From an uncultured Ruminococcus sp. (GTDB lineage Bacteria > Bacillota > Clostridia > Oscillospirales > Acutalibacteraceae): a stretch of DNA of 41,670 nucleotides. The notes beneath the pieces were generated by a model. The model was not told the origin of the DNA. It saw only the letters and a list, made by a program, of their open reading frames with translations, and searched no databases. The stretch lies in contig CADBHB010000012.1 of assembly GCA_902794395.1 (NCBI GenBank), forward strand, positions 1 to 41,670. The letters are read 5' to 3'. Shown piece by piece: positions 7,160-14,170 of this stretch. Made by a program: the position numbers and the translations under genes. The number at the start of each line of letters is the position of its first letter. The stretch's first letter is position 1.

Positions 7160-7200
7160 CCGCCGAGCGGGATTATCCCCGTCCGGCGGCGTTTTATTAT
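7160..7200. terminator. Bidirectional terminator, copy 2 of the 36-base duplicate
   Basis: The same hairpin as at 6046-6084, with TTTT after it on the plus strand and AAAAA before it (T-run on the minus strand). It separates the DUF3021 gene from the convergent symporter gene. Confidence 0.85.
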
Positions 7201-7251
7201 ATGCCCGTATCGGGGCAAAAGCTTTTATATATTGCCGCGCGACTCAGGCGG

Positions 7252-8772
7252 TCAGTGCATTTCAGAGTCATCGGACATAAGGTCGCGCTTGAATTCCTCG
7301 TTCATATCAGGATACGCGGACAGCATTGGCTCAAGCTTTTTGCCGCGTTTGCGGTCAAAGTAGTTCTTCGTGATCCGTGCCACCAGACCGCTGAGAGCTA
7401 CCAGACAAATCAGGTTGGGTATAGCCATCAGCCCGTTGAAGGTGTCGTCGATAGCCCAGATAAGGTCGCTTTGGATGGTGGTAGACACAGCTATCAGCAC
7501 GATGTATACGATCTTGAACACGGTGGTTATTATGCTTTTCGCGCGTTCGCCCGCAAAGCCGAAGCAGAACTCGATAGCCTTTTCGCCGTAGTATGACCAG
7601 GCGATGATGGTGGTGAAGGCGAACAGCGGCAGTATAATTGAGAATGAAATGGTGCCGAAATCGCCGAAGTTTTGGGAGAACATCGCCATCGACCAGTGCG
7701 CGTCCTCCTCCTTGCCGTTAAAGTTGTTCAAATCAAAGGTGGTAAGGAAGGTCAGCGCGGTCAGGGTGCAGATGATGAAGGTGTCGAAAAATACCTCAAA
7801 CACGCCCCAAAGTCCCTGCTTAACCGGCTCTCTGGTTTCGGAAGCGGAGTGGGCGATGACCGATGAGCCAAGTCCCGCCTCGTTTGAAAATACGCCGCGC
7901 GCCATGCCCTTGGTTATCACCTGAGTGAAGGTGTAGCCCAGAACGCCGCCGCCTGCCGCCTGAAAGTTGAACGCCTTGCCGAAAATCAGCGCGAAGGCTG
8001 CGGGAATAGCCGTAAAGTGACTGCCGATGGCTATAAGCGCCAAAATGATGAACAGCAGCGACATAAAGGGCACCAGCATCGAGGTCACCTTGCCTATGCG
8101 CTGGATGCCGCCTATGATTATCACGGCGGAAACAGCCGCGACCGCGATGCCCACTACCAGTCTTGCCGCGGTGGTCTCGGGAGTGTTAAGGTAAGCGGAC
8201 GAAACGTGCGTCAGCGTGCCGGAGATCTTGTTGGTCTGCACGCCGCTCATGCCTATTGCGGCAAAAACGCAGAATATCGCCGAAAAGTAGGCTAGCCATT
8301 TCCACTTCAGACCGTTTGCGATATAGTAAAATGAGCCGCCCGACAGGTTGCCCTTTTTGTCGCGTCTGCGGAAATACAGTCCCAGCACGTTTTCGGAGTA
8401 GTTGGTCACCATTCCGAAAAAGGCGGAGATCCACATCCAGAACACCGCGCCGGGTCCGCCGGTCAGTATTGCTGAGATAACTCCGATTATATTGCCGGTG
8501 CCTACTGTTCCCGAAATCGCGGTGGAAAACGCTTCAAACTGCGATACCGATTTCAGTCGGGTGTCCTTGCTTTTCCTTCTGCCCAGGCTTTTTAAAGCGG
8601 GGATGATGGTGGTGTTAAGCGATTCGCCGAAGTGGCGGACCTGCAAAAAATTTGTGCGTACCGTCAGCAGTATTCCGGTCCCCAAAATAAGTATGACTAC
8701 AGGCATGCCCCAAACCAGGCTGTTGACAAAGCTGTTTACGCTTTCAACTTCCTTTAAAAATTGTTCCCACAT
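7252..8772 (-). CDS. Alanine/glycine:cation symporter (AgcS family)
   Basis: A 506-residue membrane transporter that imports alanine or glycine with sodium or protons. About ten hydrophobic segments are visible. Family landmarks are the N-terminal VWGMPVVILILGTGILLTVR, the FEAFSTAISGTVGTGNIIGV block (about residues 80-99), the substrate/cation region, and MARGVFSNEAGLGSSVIAHS (about 290-309), the classic signature of the sodium:alanine symporter family. Start ATG 8772 has AAGGAGG on the minus strand. It is monocistronic with its own promoter and a terminator shared with the convergent DUF3021 gene. The substrate preference is inferred from the family only. Confidence 0.93.
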   Translation of the reverse strand: MWEQFLKEVESVNSFVNSLVWGMPVVILILGTGILLTVRTNFLQVRHFGESLNTTIIPALKSLGRRKSKDTRLKSVSQFEAFSTAISGTVGTGNIIGVISAILTGGPGAVFWMWISAFFGMVTNYSENVLGLYFRRRDKKGNLSGGSFYYIANGLKWKWLAYFSAIFCVFAAIGMSGVQTNKISGTLTHVSSAYLNTPETTAARLVVGIAVAAVSAVIIIGGIQRIGKVTSMLVPFMSLLFIILALIAIGSHFTAIPAAFALIFGKAFNFQAAGGGVLGYTFTQVITKGMARGVFSNEAGLGSSVIAHSASETREPVKQGLWGVFEVFFDTFIICTLTALTFLTTFDLNNFNGKEEDAHWSMAMFSQNFGDFGTISFSIILPLFAFTTIIAWSYYGEKAIEFCFGFAGERAKSIITTVFKIVYIVLIAVSTTIQSDLIWAIDDTFNGLMAIPNLICLVALSGLVARITKNYFDRKRGKKLEPMLSAYPDMNEEFKRDLMSDDSEMH

Positions 8773-8805
8773 GGATTTGCCCTCCTTAGGTACAGATACT
8801 CGATT

Positions 8806-8834
8806 ATTATAGCATAACGGCGCAGTTTGCGCAA
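8806..8834 (-). promoter_or_regulatory. Promoter of the symporter gene
   Basis: On the minus strand -35 TTGCGC (8834-8829), 17-base spacer, -10 TATAAT (8811-8806) with an extended TGC. Confidence 0.6.
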
Positions 8835-8942
8835 TAAAACATCCTTACAAGATTTATAGGGCTTTTTTGTGTTATATGTCTTATTTCCCGCTGCCTTCTC
8901 ACAGGCTTATGCCGATATGTTAAGCGGTATAGCGGGCGAAAA

Positions 8943-8957
8943 TGCGAATTATTCGCA
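8943..8957. promoter_or_regulatory. Zur/Fur-type operator 1
   Basis: TGCGAATTATTCGCA is a perfect 7-1-7 inverted repeat, the architecture of Fur-family operators. It lies just upstream of the -35 box of the zinc operon. Confidence 0.7.
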
Positions 8958-8963
8958 AATTGC

Positions 8964-8992
8964 TTGACAAAGGGGTGGCGCCTTGCTATAAT
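8964..8992 (+). promoter_or_regulatory. Promoter of the zinc-uptake operon
   Basis: Perfect TTGACA (8964-8969), 17-base spacer, perfect TATAAT (8987-8992), lying between two inverted-repeat operators. Such a strong promoter needs a repressor, which fits Zur control. Confidence 0.8.
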
Positions 8993-8996
8993 AATA

Positions 8997-9011
8997 TGCG
9001 AATGAATCGCA
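8997..9011. promoter_or_regulatory. Zur/Fur-type operator 2
   Basis: TGCGAATGAATCGCA is a 7-1-7 inverted repeat with one mismatch, covering the expected transcription start. It is the sister of the perfect copy at 8943. Confidence 0.6.
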
Positions 9012-9028
9012 AATTGGAGGTGCGCGCT

Positions 9029-9424
9029 TTGCCGAAATACATAACCAAGCAGCGAAAGGCGCTGCTTTCTTACCTTTCACGTCACGCTGATGAAAAGCTG
9101 TCCGCGCGGCAGATGGAGGCGGAGCTGGGCGGTGAGGGCATAAGCATCAGCGCGGTTTACCGCAACCTTGCCGACCTTGAAAAGGAGGGAAAGGTAAGGC
9201 GGGTCAACTGCAGCGGCAGCCGCGAGGTTTTTTATCAGTACACCGAGGGCGAGCACTGCAGAGAATGTCTGCATCTCTCCTGTGAAAAATGCGGCAAGAC
9301 CTACCACATGAACAACGCGGGCGCCGAGATGCTGATTCAAAACCTTGCCCAAAGCGATGAATTTGCCATAGACAAGGCAAACACAGTGCTTTACGGCGTG
9401 TGTAAGGAGTGCAGGGAAAAATGA
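9029..9424 (+). CDS. zur: Fur-family metalloregulator, probably Zur
   Basis: A 131-residue zinc-responsive repressor by context. The N-terminal winged helix holds KYITKQRKALLSYLSRH and SISAVYRNLADLEKEGKV (recognition helix); the dimerisation part has HCRECLHLSCEKCGKTYHM and the terminal VCKEC, the two CxxC pairs of the structural zinc site, with His and Glu residues for the regulatory site. The start is TTG 9029, with GGAGG 8 bases upstream. ATG starts at 9003 and 8942 exist but fall in the operator or promoter, and the Fur fold begins after the TTG. Its stop codon overlaps the ATG of the binding-protein gene (ATGA), so translation is coupled. Autorepression through the flanking operators is inferred. 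Fur or PerR identity is possible, but the neighbours favour zinc. Confidence 0.85.
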   Translation: MPKYITKQRKALLSYLSRHADEKLSARQMEAELGGEGISISAVYRNLADLEKEGKVRRVNCSGSREVFYQYTEGEHCRECLHLSCEKCGKTYHMNNAGAEMLIQNLAQSDEFAIDKANTVLYGVCKECREK

Positions 9425-10377
9425 TAAAACATATAAAAAGGCTGGTTTGCGCCGTGCTGTGCGCGGCTGCGGTAATGGCGATGCTCTCGGGCTGCAGCGG
9501 AATAAAAAAGAACGGCAAGCTCAAGGTGATCGCAACCATCTATCCCGTTTATCAGTGGGCGCAAAACATAATAGGCGACAACGACAATGTCGAGCTGTCG
9601 CTGCTGATGGACAAGGGCGTGGATCTTCACAGCTTTCAGCCCACCGTCGGGGACATCGTAGAGATCTCCTCCTGCGACGTGTTTATCTATGTGGGCGGTA
9701 TCTCCGACTCATGGGTGGACGACGTGCTCAGGGACAAAAAGAATAAAAGCATGATCGCCGTTGACCTTATGCAGGAGCTGGGCAACGCCGCCAAGGTAGA
9801 GGAGCTGGTGGAAGGCATGCAGGGCGAGGAAGAAGAGGAGGACGGCGCTCCCGAGTATGACGAGCACATTTGGCTCTCGCTCAAAAACGCCTCGGCGCTC
9901 TGCGGCACCATCGCCGAAAAGCTCGGCGAGGCGGACAGCGGAAACAAGGAAGCCTACAAGGCTAACGCCGAGGCTTACATCGAAAAGCTGAGTGCGCTGG
10001 ACGCACGTTACACAGCCGCGTGTCAGTCCGCGAAAAACAAGACCCTCATTTTTGCCGACCGTTTCCCGTTCCGCTATCTCACCGACGACTATGACCTGAC
10101 CTACTACGCCGCGTTCGTCGGATGCTCGGCGGAGAGCGAGGCTAGCTTTCAAACGCTGGTTTTCCTGGCGGGCAAGCTCGACGAGCTAAAGCTAAATAAG
10201 CTCATCGTCACCGAAAGCTCCGATAAAAAAATCGCAGACGCCGTAATTGATACCGCCAAAACCAAGGACGTCACCATACTGACGCTTGATTCGATGCAGT
10301 CGAGTATAGGCGAAAACGACACCTACCTTTCGATAATGGAGCGCAACCTTGAGGTGCTAAGTCAGGCGTTGAGCTGA
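9421..10377 (+). CDS. znuA: Zinc/manganese ABC transporter substrate-binding lipoprotein
   Basis: The extracellular metal-binding component (318 residues) of a cluster 9 ABC transporter. A lipobox LSGC places the lipidated Cys at residue 25 after a hydrophobic signal. Ligand candidates are His70 in DLHSFQPT, the His in EYDEHIWLS (about 148), and the acidic residue in VTESSDKK near the C-terminus; the usual third His region reads ADRFPFRYL. Between the first and second ligands is an acidic loop (EGMQGEEEEEDG) where ZnuA/AdcA proteins often have a His-rich loop. ATG 9421 overlaps the stop of the regulator gene. Zinc is favoured over manganese because of the operators and the regulator; the absence of a His-rich loop leaves some doubt. 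Confidence 0.88.
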   Translation: MIKHIKRLVCAVLCAAAVMAMLSGCSGIKKNGKLKVIATIYPVYQWAQNIIGDNDNVELSLLMDKGVDLHSFQPTVGDIVEISSCDVFIYVGGISDSWVDDVLRDKKNKSMIAVDLMQELGNAAKVEELVEGMQGEEEEEDGAPEYDEHIWLSLKNASALCGTIAEKLGEADSGNKEAYKANAEAYIEKLSALDARYTAACQSAKNKTLIFADRFPFRYLTDDYDLTYYAAFVGCSAESEASFQTLVFLAGKLDELKLNKLIVTESSDKKIADAVIDTAKTKDVTILTLDSMQSSIGENDTYLSIMERNLEVLSQALS

Positions 10378-10412
10378 ATATATGTAATGATATGAAACAG
10401 TTTTGAGGTTTT

Positions 10413-11120
10413 ATGATGCCGCAATTGATTTGTAAAGACCTGACCCTGGGCTATGAGGGACAGGAGATACTCTCCGGAGTCGATTTTTCCGTTAACAGCG
10501 GAGATTACCTGTGTATTCTCGGCGAAAACGGCTCGGGCAAGACCACTCTTATGAAAACCATCCTCGGGCTGCGCAAGCCCATGAGAGGTTCCATCGTAAC
10601 AGGCGAGGGGCTGTCGCGCCGCGAGATAGGCTATCTGCCGCAGCAGTCGGAGATACAGAAGGATTTTCCCGCTTCGGTGCGCGAGATAGTGGTCTCGGGT
10701 TTTCAGGGACAGTGCGGCCTGCGTCCGTTTTACAACAGAGAAGAAAAACGGCAGGCGGAAAAAAACATGGAGCTTATGGGCATATCTCATTTGAAAAAGC
10801 GCTGTTACCGCGAGCTTTCGGGCGGTCAGCAGCAGCGCGTGCTGTTGGCGCGCGCGCTTTGCGCCACGCAAAAAATGCTTTTGCTGGACGAGCCTGTGGC
10901 GGGGCTTGACCCCAAGGTTACCGAGGAGATGTATCAGCTTATAGGCTCGCTGAACAAGGAGCACGGCATAACCGTTGTGATGATCTCGCACGATATAGAG
11001 GCGGCGCTGCACTACGCCACCCACGTGCTTCACATAGGGAAAAAGATATTCTTCGGTACCACCGCGCAATATACCGAGCGCCTGCGCGCAAGGGAGGGGG
11101 ACAGCTATGGAAAAGCTTGA
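10413..11120 (+). CDS. znuC: Metal ABC transporter ATP-binding protein
   Basis: The cytoplasmic ATPase (235 residues) that powers the metal importer. Walker A is GENGSGKTT (37-45), the Q-loop lies near YLPQQS (75-79), the ABC signature is LSGGQQQ (135-141), Walker B is LLLDEP (156-161), and the switch His is in ISHD. ATG 10413 follows a weak TGAGG; the ATG at 10416 is an alternative. The gene is 35 bases after the binding protein and overlaps the permease gene by 14 bases, so the three are one unit. Confidence 0.92.
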   Translation: MMPQLICKDLTLGYEGQEILSGVDFSVNSGDYLCILGENGSGKTTLMKTILGLRKPMRGSIVTGEGLSRREIGYLPQQSEIQKDFPASVREIVVSGFQGQCGLRPFYNREEKRQAEKNMELMGISHLKKRCYRELSGGQQQRVLLARALCATQKMLLLDEPVAGLDPKVTEEMYQLIGSLNKEHGITVVMISHDIEAALHYATHVLHIGKKIFFGTTAQYTERLRAREGDSYGKA

Positions 11121-11997
11121 TACTCTGGCGTATTACCTGCAATTCTCACAGGTGCGCTACGCGCTTATAGTGGGCGTTCTGGTGGCGCTGTGCTCCTCGC
11201 TGCTGGGAGTCACGCTCGTGCTGAAGCGCTTTTCCTTCATCGGCGACGGACTGTCGCATGTAGCCTTCGGCGCTATGGCAGTGTCCTCCATAGCGGGAGC
11301 GCTGGTGTCGGGGCTTCAGCCCTATATCGACGCTTCAAACGATATGCTTATAGTCATGCCAATCACGATAATCAGCGCCGTGCTGCTGCTCAGGACCGGC
11401 AAAAACGCCAAGGTAAAGGGCGACGCGGCTGTGGCTATGATCTCGGTAGGAGCGCTGGCGGTGGGTTACCTGCTTATGAATCTGGACATTTTCCCCAAGT
11501 CCGCGAACATCTCGGGCGACGTCTGCTCAACGCTGTTCGGCTCGCTGTCTATTCTTACACTCAGCCGCAGCGAGGTAGATTTCTGCATCATCATTTCTAT
11601 CGTGGTGGTAGCGGTGTTCCTGTTTTTCTACAACAAGATATTCTCCGTCACATTTGACGAGGACTTTTCCACCGCTACGGGCACTAAGGCCATCGTTTAC
11701 AATTTGCTTATTGCGGTCATCATCGCGGTCATCATCGTTATTTCGATGAATCTGGTCGGCTCGCTGCTGATCTCGGCGCTCATCATCTTTCCGGCTCTGT
11801 CGGCTATGCGGCTGCTCAAAAGCTTCAAGGCGGTCACCATCTGCTCCGCCTGCCTGTCCGTGTTCTGCGCGGCGCTGGGAATTTTGGCGTCGATACTGTT
11901 CAGCACGCCTGTCGGAGCCACTATCGTAGCGGTAAACATAGCCGCTTTCGCGGTGTTCTCGCTGATAGGTGCGGTAAAGGGAGGATTTAAAAGATGA
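11107..11997 (+). CDS. znuB: Metal ABC transporter permease
   Basis: The membrane channel of the importer, 296 residues with eight or so hydrophobic helices. Landmarks of the ABC-3 family are YALIVGVLVALCSSLLGVTLVL at the N-terminus, FSFIGDGLSHVAFGAMA (about residues 38-54; the coupling region with SH), and the later SLLISALIIFPALSAMRL. AGGGAGG precedes ATG 11107 inside the ATPase gene. The last four bases overlap the start of the following lipoprotein gene (ATGA arrangement). Confidence 0.92.
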   Translation: MEKLDTLAYYLQFSQVRYALIVGVLVALCSSLLGVTLVLKRFSFIGDGLSHVAFGAMAVSSIAGALVSGLQPYIDASNDMLIVMPITIISAVLLLRTGKNAKVKGDAAVAMISVGALAVGYLLMNLDIFPKSANISGDVCSTLFGSLSILTLSRSEVDFCIIISIVVVAVFLFFYNKIFSVTFDEDFSTATGTKAIVYNLLIAVIIAVIIVISMNLVGSLLISALIIFPALSAMRLLKSFKAVTICSACLSVFCAALGILASILFSTPVGATIVAVNIAAFAVFSLIGAVKGGFKR

Positions 11998-12524
11998 AAC
12001 GTATCTGTTTGCTTGCGCTGCTGCTGACGCTTGCGCTGCTCTCCGGCTGCGGAAACGCCGCGAAGGGCGAGATGCGCGCCGTGCAGAGCAGCCGAAAGAC
12101 CATCAACGAGATATTGGCGGAATCTCAGACTAACGAAACCGTAGCCGATACGCCCCGCGAAGGTCCCGCGCTCGACTATGACGCTGAGGTAGACCTGACC
12201 AAGCTGGGCAGCAACATGGTGTATTCCACGGTTTACAACATGATGAACACGCCCGACGAATATCTGGGCAAGACCGTCAAAGCCAGCGGTACGCTCGACT
12301 CAAGCGTTGACCCTGATTCGGGCAAGACCTATTATTTCTGCGTCGTTTCGGACGCCGCCGCCTGCTGTGCGAAGGGGCTGGAGTTCCATGTCAGCGACGA
12401 GGCAGGCTTTGAAAAGTCGCCGCCCGCTTTGGGAACGCCCGTTACGGTAGGAGGCACCTTTACGCGCTATGAGGAAGGCGGAAAAAGCTATTTAGCGCTG
12501 TTTGACGCTGAAATCGCCTGCTGA
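11994..12524 (+). CDS. Lipoprotein of the zinc operon, function unknown
   Basis: A 176-residue exported lipoprotein: signal MKRICLLALLLTLALLSGC with the lipobox LSGC (Cys19). After a flexible, polar linker, a conserved-looking block LTKLGSNMVYSTVYNMMNTP begins a compact domain (about residues 72-176) with GKTVKASGTL, a CC pair in DAAACCAKGLEF and a final strand GGTFTRYEEGGKSYLALFDAE. The strand pattern suggests a small OB-like barrel, but this is inference. I remember similar proteins beside zinc importers of Clostridia, and its start overlaps the permease stop, so a role in zinc handling or delivery is likely. No enzyme function is claimed. Confidence 0.8.
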   Translation: MKRICLLALLLTLALLSGCGNAAKGEMRAVQSSRKTINEILAESQTNETVADTPREGPALDYDAEVDLTKLGSNMVYSTVYNMMNTPDEYLGKTVKASGTLDSSVDPDSGKTYYFCVVSDAAACCAKGLEFHVSDEAGFEKSPPALGTPVTVGGTFTRYEEGGKSYLALFDAEIAC

Positions 12525-12566
12525 AAAAGCGCCGCTGCGCGGGATGTATCACATTAAAAAGATAAT

Positions 12567-12606
12567 CGGCAGTCGCAATTAGATTTGCGGCTGCCGTGTT
12601 TTTATG
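12567..12606. terminator. Terminator of the zinc operon
   Basis: CGGCAGTCGCAA (12567-12578) pairs with TTGCGGCTGCCG (12585-12596) with one G-U pair, followed by TGTTTTTA. AAAAA just upstream lets it serve the convergent MocR gene as well. Confidence 0.85.
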
Positions 12607-12664
12607 GTATTGAGTAATAGTCGTTAATGAGTCGCTCTCGGCGTTTTGCGGTGCGTAACGGGGG

Positions 12665-14023
12665 TTATTCGCGGAGCGTTTGGGCTAACAGCCGCACGCC
12701 TTCGTCAATGTCCTTTAAGGCTATGCCCGAAAAGCTCAGGGCGTAGGCTGTTTTGTCGCGGGTGTAGGTCATCAGGCGCAGGCTTTTTTCCGTGAGCTCC
12801 GCCTCCACGGCTTCACGCTGCGTGTCATAGGGCAGCTTCACCGTGAGGTACAGCGAGGTCTCGTTAAAGCTGGTCTGAGCTTTGGGCAGGTATTTTGCCA
12901 GACTTTTCAGCATTTCCTTGCTCTTTTCAAGATATACGCGCCGCGCCTTTCGCAGGTGGACGTCGATCTTGCCGCTCTCGATGTAGCGCGCCAGCGCAAG
13001 CTGCTCGGTTTTGGAGGCGGTTTGGTTCATCAGCCGCTTAACGCGGTTGTAGGCTTTCATAAGCTTAGGCGGCAGCACCGTGTAGCTCAGGCGCACCGAC
13101 GGCAGCAGCACCTTTGAAAACGAGCCGATGTAAACGGTGTTGGCAGTGTCGTAGTGCTGAACGCAGGGCATGGGCAGGGTGCTGTAGCGCAGCTCGCCGT
13201 TGTAGTCGTCCTCCAGAATGAGGGCGTTATTTTTTTGCGCCCAGTCTATCAGCTCAAGCCGCCGCGTGACGGGCATGTTGTCGCCGCGTGTGCCTATGCT
13301 GTTTGGGTTTATCAGGATGATGTCGGGGGACAGCTCCTGTAAGGAATCGATTTTTACGCCGTGAGAGTCGCAGTCAAAGCAGACGACGGTGTAATTGAAG
13401 CTTTGAAAGATAAACTCCGACTGCACAAAGCTGCCGCGCTCCACGGCTACGGTCTTGCCGAAGCCCATAAGTGAGCAGAGCAGGTAGAGGATAGCCTGAG
13501 TACCCGCGCCCACTACTATGTTGTCTGACTGCGCGTTGACGTTCCGCGTGCCCAGCGCGTATTTTTGCAGAGCCTGCCTCAGCGCTTCCTCGCCCTGAAC
13601 ATCGCCGTAGGAGGTCAAAAGGTAGTTGCGGCTGACTACGTCCTTAAGGCATTTTTTCCATTCGGCAAGGTCAAATACGGTCTCGTCTATGCTTTTGCCG
13701 CTGAAATCATAGCGGGCAAAGCTCATGCCTGAGCTCTGTTTGGCTACGCTGTCCGCGGCTTTGGGGCGGGTGTCAAACTGCGCCGCAACATAGTAGCCGC
13801 TCTGCGGCTTGTTGAGTATATATCCCTCGGCGCAAAGCTGGTCATAGGCGCTGCTTACCGTGGTCTTTGATATGCCGCGCTCCGCGCTCAGCTTTCTTAT
13901 CGAGGGCAGCTTGCTGCCCTTTTTCAGCGTTCCGTTTTCTATTGCCTGCCGCACCGAGAGGTAGATCTGGCGGTACATCGGCTTTTTGTTGCCCTTTTCG
14001 GCAACGATAAAATCATACAGCAT
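12665..14023 (-). CDS. MocR/PdxR-family regulator (GntR HTH + aminotransferase-like domain)
   Basis: A 452-residue chimeric transcription factor. Residues 1-75 are a GntR winged helix (KPMYRQIYLSVRQAIENG, then LPSIRKLSAERGISKTTVSSAYDQL in two parts around 39-63). Residues about 110-452 are a fold-type I aminotransferase domain with the PLP-binding Lys304 in YIGSFSKVLLP, Asp273 in EDDYNGELR and Arg311. All PLP residues appear present, so it probably binds PLP or a PLP adduct as effector. The gene is divergent from murD; the two promoters face each other across a palindrome. Members control PLP synthesis, amino-acid or GABA use and cell-wall precursors; which applies here cannot be read off. 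Confidence 0.9.
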   Translation of the reverse strand: MLYDFIVAEKGNKKPMYRQIYLSVRQAIENGTLKKGSKLPSIRKLSAERGISKTTVSSAYDQLCAEGYILNKPQSGYYVAAQFDTRPKAADSVAKQSSGMSFARYDFSGKSIDETVFDLAEWKKCLKDVVSRNYLLTSYGDVQGEEALRQALQKYALGTRNVNAQSDNIVVGAGTQAILYLLCSLMGFGKTVAVERGSFVQSEFIFQSFNYTVVCFDCDSHGVKIDSLQELSPDIILINPNSIGTRGDNMPVTRRLELIDWAQKNNALILEDDYNGELRYSTLPMPCVQHYDTANTVYIGSFSKVLLPSVRLSYTVLPPKLMKAYNRVKRLMNQTASKTEQLALARYIESGKIDVHLRKARRVYLEKSKEMLKSLAKYLPKAQTSFNETSLYLTVKLPYDTQREAVEAELTEKSLRLMTYTRDKTAYALSFSGIALKDIDEGVRLLAQTLRE

Positions 14024-14071
14024 AGTTTTCGTTCTTTATCACGGTGTAGGTTTTTGTTTCGTATTAATATT

Positions 14072-14100
14072 ACTATAACATTTCCGAATAATTATTGCAA
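14072..14100 (-). promoter_or_regulatory. Promoter of the MocR gene
   Basis: On the minus strand -35 TTGCAA (14100-14095), 17-base spacer, -10 TATAGT (14077-14072). Confidence 0.55.
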
Positions 14101-14112
14101 GACAGTTGCAAT
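14094..14112. promoter_or_regulatory. Palindrome between divergent promoters, candidate MocR operator
   Basis: ATTGCAAGACAGTTGCAAT has perfect 7-base arms around a 5-base centre. Each arm contains the -35 box of one of the two divergent promoters, so a bound protein would affect both. Confidence 0.5.
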
Positions 14113-14133
14113 TTTTCCTCAAAGTAGTATAAT
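14106..14133 (+). promoter_or_regulatory. Promoter of murD
   Basis: TTGCAA (14106-14111), 16-base spacer, TATAAT (14128-14133), about 37 bases before the murD start. Confidence 0.6.
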
Positions 14134-14170
14134 AACTATGTATGTAAATTTCTTGTATGAGAGGGATAAT

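Noticed and set aside
7201-7596. Long plus-strand frames opposite the symporter gene
   Set aside because: They mirror the codon pattern of the real minus-strand gene and match no family; the same holds for the long frames opposite the V-ATPase genes and galU.
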